Assembly: GCA_965651595.1 (NCBI GenBank)
Contig: CBFGTA010000008.1
Location: forward strand, 1-42,009
Origin: CBFGTA01 sp965651595
GTDB lineage: Bacteria; Actinomycetota; Actinomycetes; S36-B12; UBA10799
Reading direction: 5' to 3'
Length of the DNA: 42,009 nucleotides
Numbering within the stretch: the first letter of the stretch is position 1; every line of letters begins with the position of its first letter. Below the pieces are notes generated by a model, which saw nothing but the letters and a program-made list of their open reading frames with translations, ran no database searches and was not told where the DNA came from. Below are positions 40,360-42,009 of the stretch, in pieces. The translations under genes and the position numbers were made by a program.

Positions 40360-42009
40360 CGAAACAAGTTCCCACTACCGATGCCTACAAGGACTTCCTG
40401 GTGAGCGCGGGCCGATTCCTTACGCCGAGTGCGGTATCAGACGACGACCGGACCATCAGCAAGGTCGGCGGGCGAGATTCCGATGTCTTTTACCGGGATC
40501 GATGGAGCCACGACAAGGTGGTTCGCAGCACCCACGGTGTTAACTGCACCGGGTCTTGCTCGTGGAAGGTCTACGTCAAAGATGGAATCATCACCTGGGA
40601 AACCCAGCAGACCGACTATCCGAGTGTCGGCCCGGACTCGCCCGAGTACGAGCCGCGCGGGTGCCCGCGGGGTGCCGCTTTCTCGTGGTACACGTACTCG
40701 CCAACCAGGGTTCGCTATCCCTACGTCCGAGGCGTGCTGTTGGAGGCCTACCGCCGAGCTCGCGCAGTGCACGCCGATCCGGTGGCAGCCTGGGGTGCGG
40801 TCGTTGACGACCCCGCAACTCGTCGGGAGTACCAGCAGGCCCGCGGCAAGGGTGGACTCGTTCGCGCGTCCTGGGCTGAAGTGAACGAGATTATCGGTGC
40901 GGCTCACGTTCACACGATCAAGAAGTACGGGCCCGATCGGGTATTCGGGTTCTCGCCAATTCCCGCCATGTCGATGGCATCGCATGCGGCAGGGTCTCGC
41001 TTCATCTCCCTGATGGGTGGATCCATGCTCAGCTTCTACGACTGGTACTGCGATCTGCCAGTGGCTTCCCCGCAGGTATTCGGCGACCAGACAGATGTGC
41101 CCGAATCGGCCGACTGGTGGAACTCGTCCTATCTGATCATGTGGGGGGCCAACGTTCCCGTCACCCGGACCCCGGATGCCCACTTCATGGCAGAAGCCAG
41201 GTACCGGGGTCAGAAAGTCGTGACGGTTTCCCCTGACTACGCCGACAACACGAAGTTCGCTGACGAATGGCTCAGCCCGCACCCAGGAACTGACGGCGCG
41301 CTCGGCATGGCGATGGGCCACGTGATCTTGTCCGAGTTTTATCGCGATCGCACAGTGGGGCGGTTCGTCGACTACGTGAAGAAGTACTCGGATCTGCCGT
41401 TCCTGGTTACTCTCGCCGAACGTGACGGGGCCTGGGTGGCCGACAAGTTCCTCACCGCCGCCGACCTCGGCGACACCAGCGAAGGAGCCCGGTTCAAGAC
41501 GGTTCTGGTCGATACCGACACCGGCAAGCCCCACGTTCCCAACGGCTCCCTCGGTTTCCGATTCGGACCCGAGGGTCAAGGCCGCTGGAACCTCGACCTC
41601 GAGGGCGTCGACCCGGCGCTATCAGTGCTCGGCGCATCGGGGTCACACATGGTCGAAATCTTGATGCCCCGTTTCGACACGGGCCAAGGCGACTCTGAGG
41701 GAGGGACCGTTCACCGGCGCGGCGTCCCGACGGTTCCCATTCACACGGCTGACGGGCAGCGCTACGTCACGACTGTTTACGATCTGCTGCTCGCCCAGTA
41801 CGGGGTCGCGCGGAGCGGGTTGCCAGGCGAGTGGCCCGCCTCCTATGAGGACGCTTCGGTGCCGTACACCCCTGCCTGGCAGGAGCCGATCACCGGCGTG
41901 CCAGCCGCGGCCTGCGCCCGGATCGCCCGGGAGTTCGCCGACAACGCCGAACGGTCCGGCGGCCGTTCGATGATCATCATGGGGGCGGGCGCGAACCACT
42001 GGTTCCACT
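40356..42009 (+). CDS. narG: Respiratory nitrate reductase alpha subunit (3' end cut)
   Basis: The molybdenum subunit that reduces nitrate to nitrite at the inner face of the membrane. About 551 of some 1,230 residues are in the window. The Fe-S ligands H60-x3-C64-x3-C68-x34-C103 (STHGVNCTGSCSW, RGCPRG) and the molybdenum-ligand aspartate in SFYDWYCDLP (D229) are present, as is the loop GANVPVTRTPDAHFMAEARYRG. Start ATG 40356 has AGGAG seven bases upstream and overlaps the regulator stop. narH, narJ and narI are expected to follow. An antisense open frame at 40437-41579 is a shadow. Confidence 0.96.
   Translation, partial: MTKQVPTTDAYKDFLVSAGRFLTPSAVSDDDRTISKVGGRDSDVFYRDRWSHDKVVRSTHGVNCTGSCSWKVYVKDGIITWETQQTDYPSVGPDSPEYEPRGCPRGAAFSWYTYSPTRVRYPYVRGVLLEAYRRARAVHADPVAAWGAVVDDPATRREYQQARGKGGLVRASWAEVNEIIGAAHVHTIKKYGPDRVFGFSPIPAMSMASHAAGSRFISLMGGSMLSFYDWYCDLPVASPQVFGDQTDVPESADWWNSSYLIMWGANVPVTRTPDAHFMAEARYRGQKVVTVSPDYADNTKFADEWLSPHPGTDGALGMAMGHVILSEFYRDRTVGRFVDYVKKYSDLPFLVTLAERDGAWVADKFLTAADLGDTSEGARFKTVLVDTDTGKPHVPNGSLGFRFGPEGQGRWNLDLEGVDPALSVLGASGSHMVEILMPRFDTGQGDSEGGTVHRRGVPTVPIHTADGQRYVTTVYDLLLAQYGVARSGLPGEWPASYEDASVPYTPAWQEPITGVPAAACARIAREFADNAERSGGRSMIIMGAGANHWFH

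Noticed and set aside
40437..41579. A 380-codon minus-strand frame
   Set aside because: It is antisense to narG, whose cluster ligands and molybdenum site are intact.
1..42009. CRISPR arrays, insertion sequences, prophage, tRNA or rRNA genes
   Set aside because: No regularly spaced repeats, transposase or integrase reading frames, terminal inverted repeats or cloverleaf-like sequences were noticed on reading both strands.

Overview
The window is high-GC DNA from an actinobacterium (phylum Actinomycetota). Supporting signs are lineage-typical genes (DUF3043 protein, actinobacterial SucB, HesB/ErpA next to an adenosine kinase of the AdoK type, subunit IV CtaF of cytochrome oxidase, DUF6457 joined to MobA) and a gene neighbourhood that recalls, in scattered form, the lipB-dlaT-pepB-gcvT ... 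glycerate kinase-erpA-adoK-ctaC stretch of Mycobacterium tuberculosis (about Rv2199c-Rv2218). Species cannot be named from the sequence. I saw no rRNA, tRNA, CRISPR array, insertion sequence or prophage.

Layout. (1) 1-9.3 kb: lipoate and 2-oxoacid dehydrogenase block: lipB (cut by the window edge), a divergent MMPL exporter, then on the minus strand pepA-lpdA-sucB-epimerase, with gcvT divergent from pepA. Octanoylation of protein lipoyl domains (LipB), the E2 and E3 subunits and GcvT all belong to lipoyl-dependent metabolism. (2) 9.3-15.4 kb: a methyltransferase, an unknown protein, and an ECF vitamin transporter operon (secreted SCO2322-type protein, T, fused A-A, S) headed by a clear cobalamin riboswitch whose expression platform can hide the first Shine-Dalgarno sequence. 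(3) 15.4-24.2 kb: central and cofactor metabolism: class I aldolase, aldo/keto reductase plus a small coupled protein, DUF3043 protein, nadA, glycerate kinase, erpA, adoK, aat, tusA and a cysteine-desulfurase-like protein that has lost the PLP lysine. (4) 24.4-27.4 kb: ctaC-ctaD-ctaF, aa3-type cytochrome c oxidase. (5) 27.5-31.8 kb: a PLP amino acid deaminase/aldolase-type protein, then a two-gene operon with no recognisable family: a six-helix membrane protein translationally coupled to a 781-residue exported, membrane-anchored helical protein with recurring Tyr-x-Pro turns. This is the best candidate here for an undescribed system. (6) 31.8-42.0 kb: a compact nitrate respiration module. It holds nearly all the molybdenum cofactor genes (moaC, mogA-moaE fusion, moaA, moaD; mobA-DUF6457 fusion, moeA), two nitrate/nitrite transporters, an HTH regulator with a SufR-like cysteine pattern, and the start of narG, which is cut by the window end.

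Genome style: genes are very tightly packed, many starts overlap the previous stop by ATGA or GTGA, convergent genes overlap at their 3' ends, and at least six or seven genes appear to be leaderless, with a TAnnnT -10 box 6 or 7 bases before the start codon. The organism looks like a respiratory aerobe able to use nitrate, with regulated cobalamin (or cobalt) uptake.
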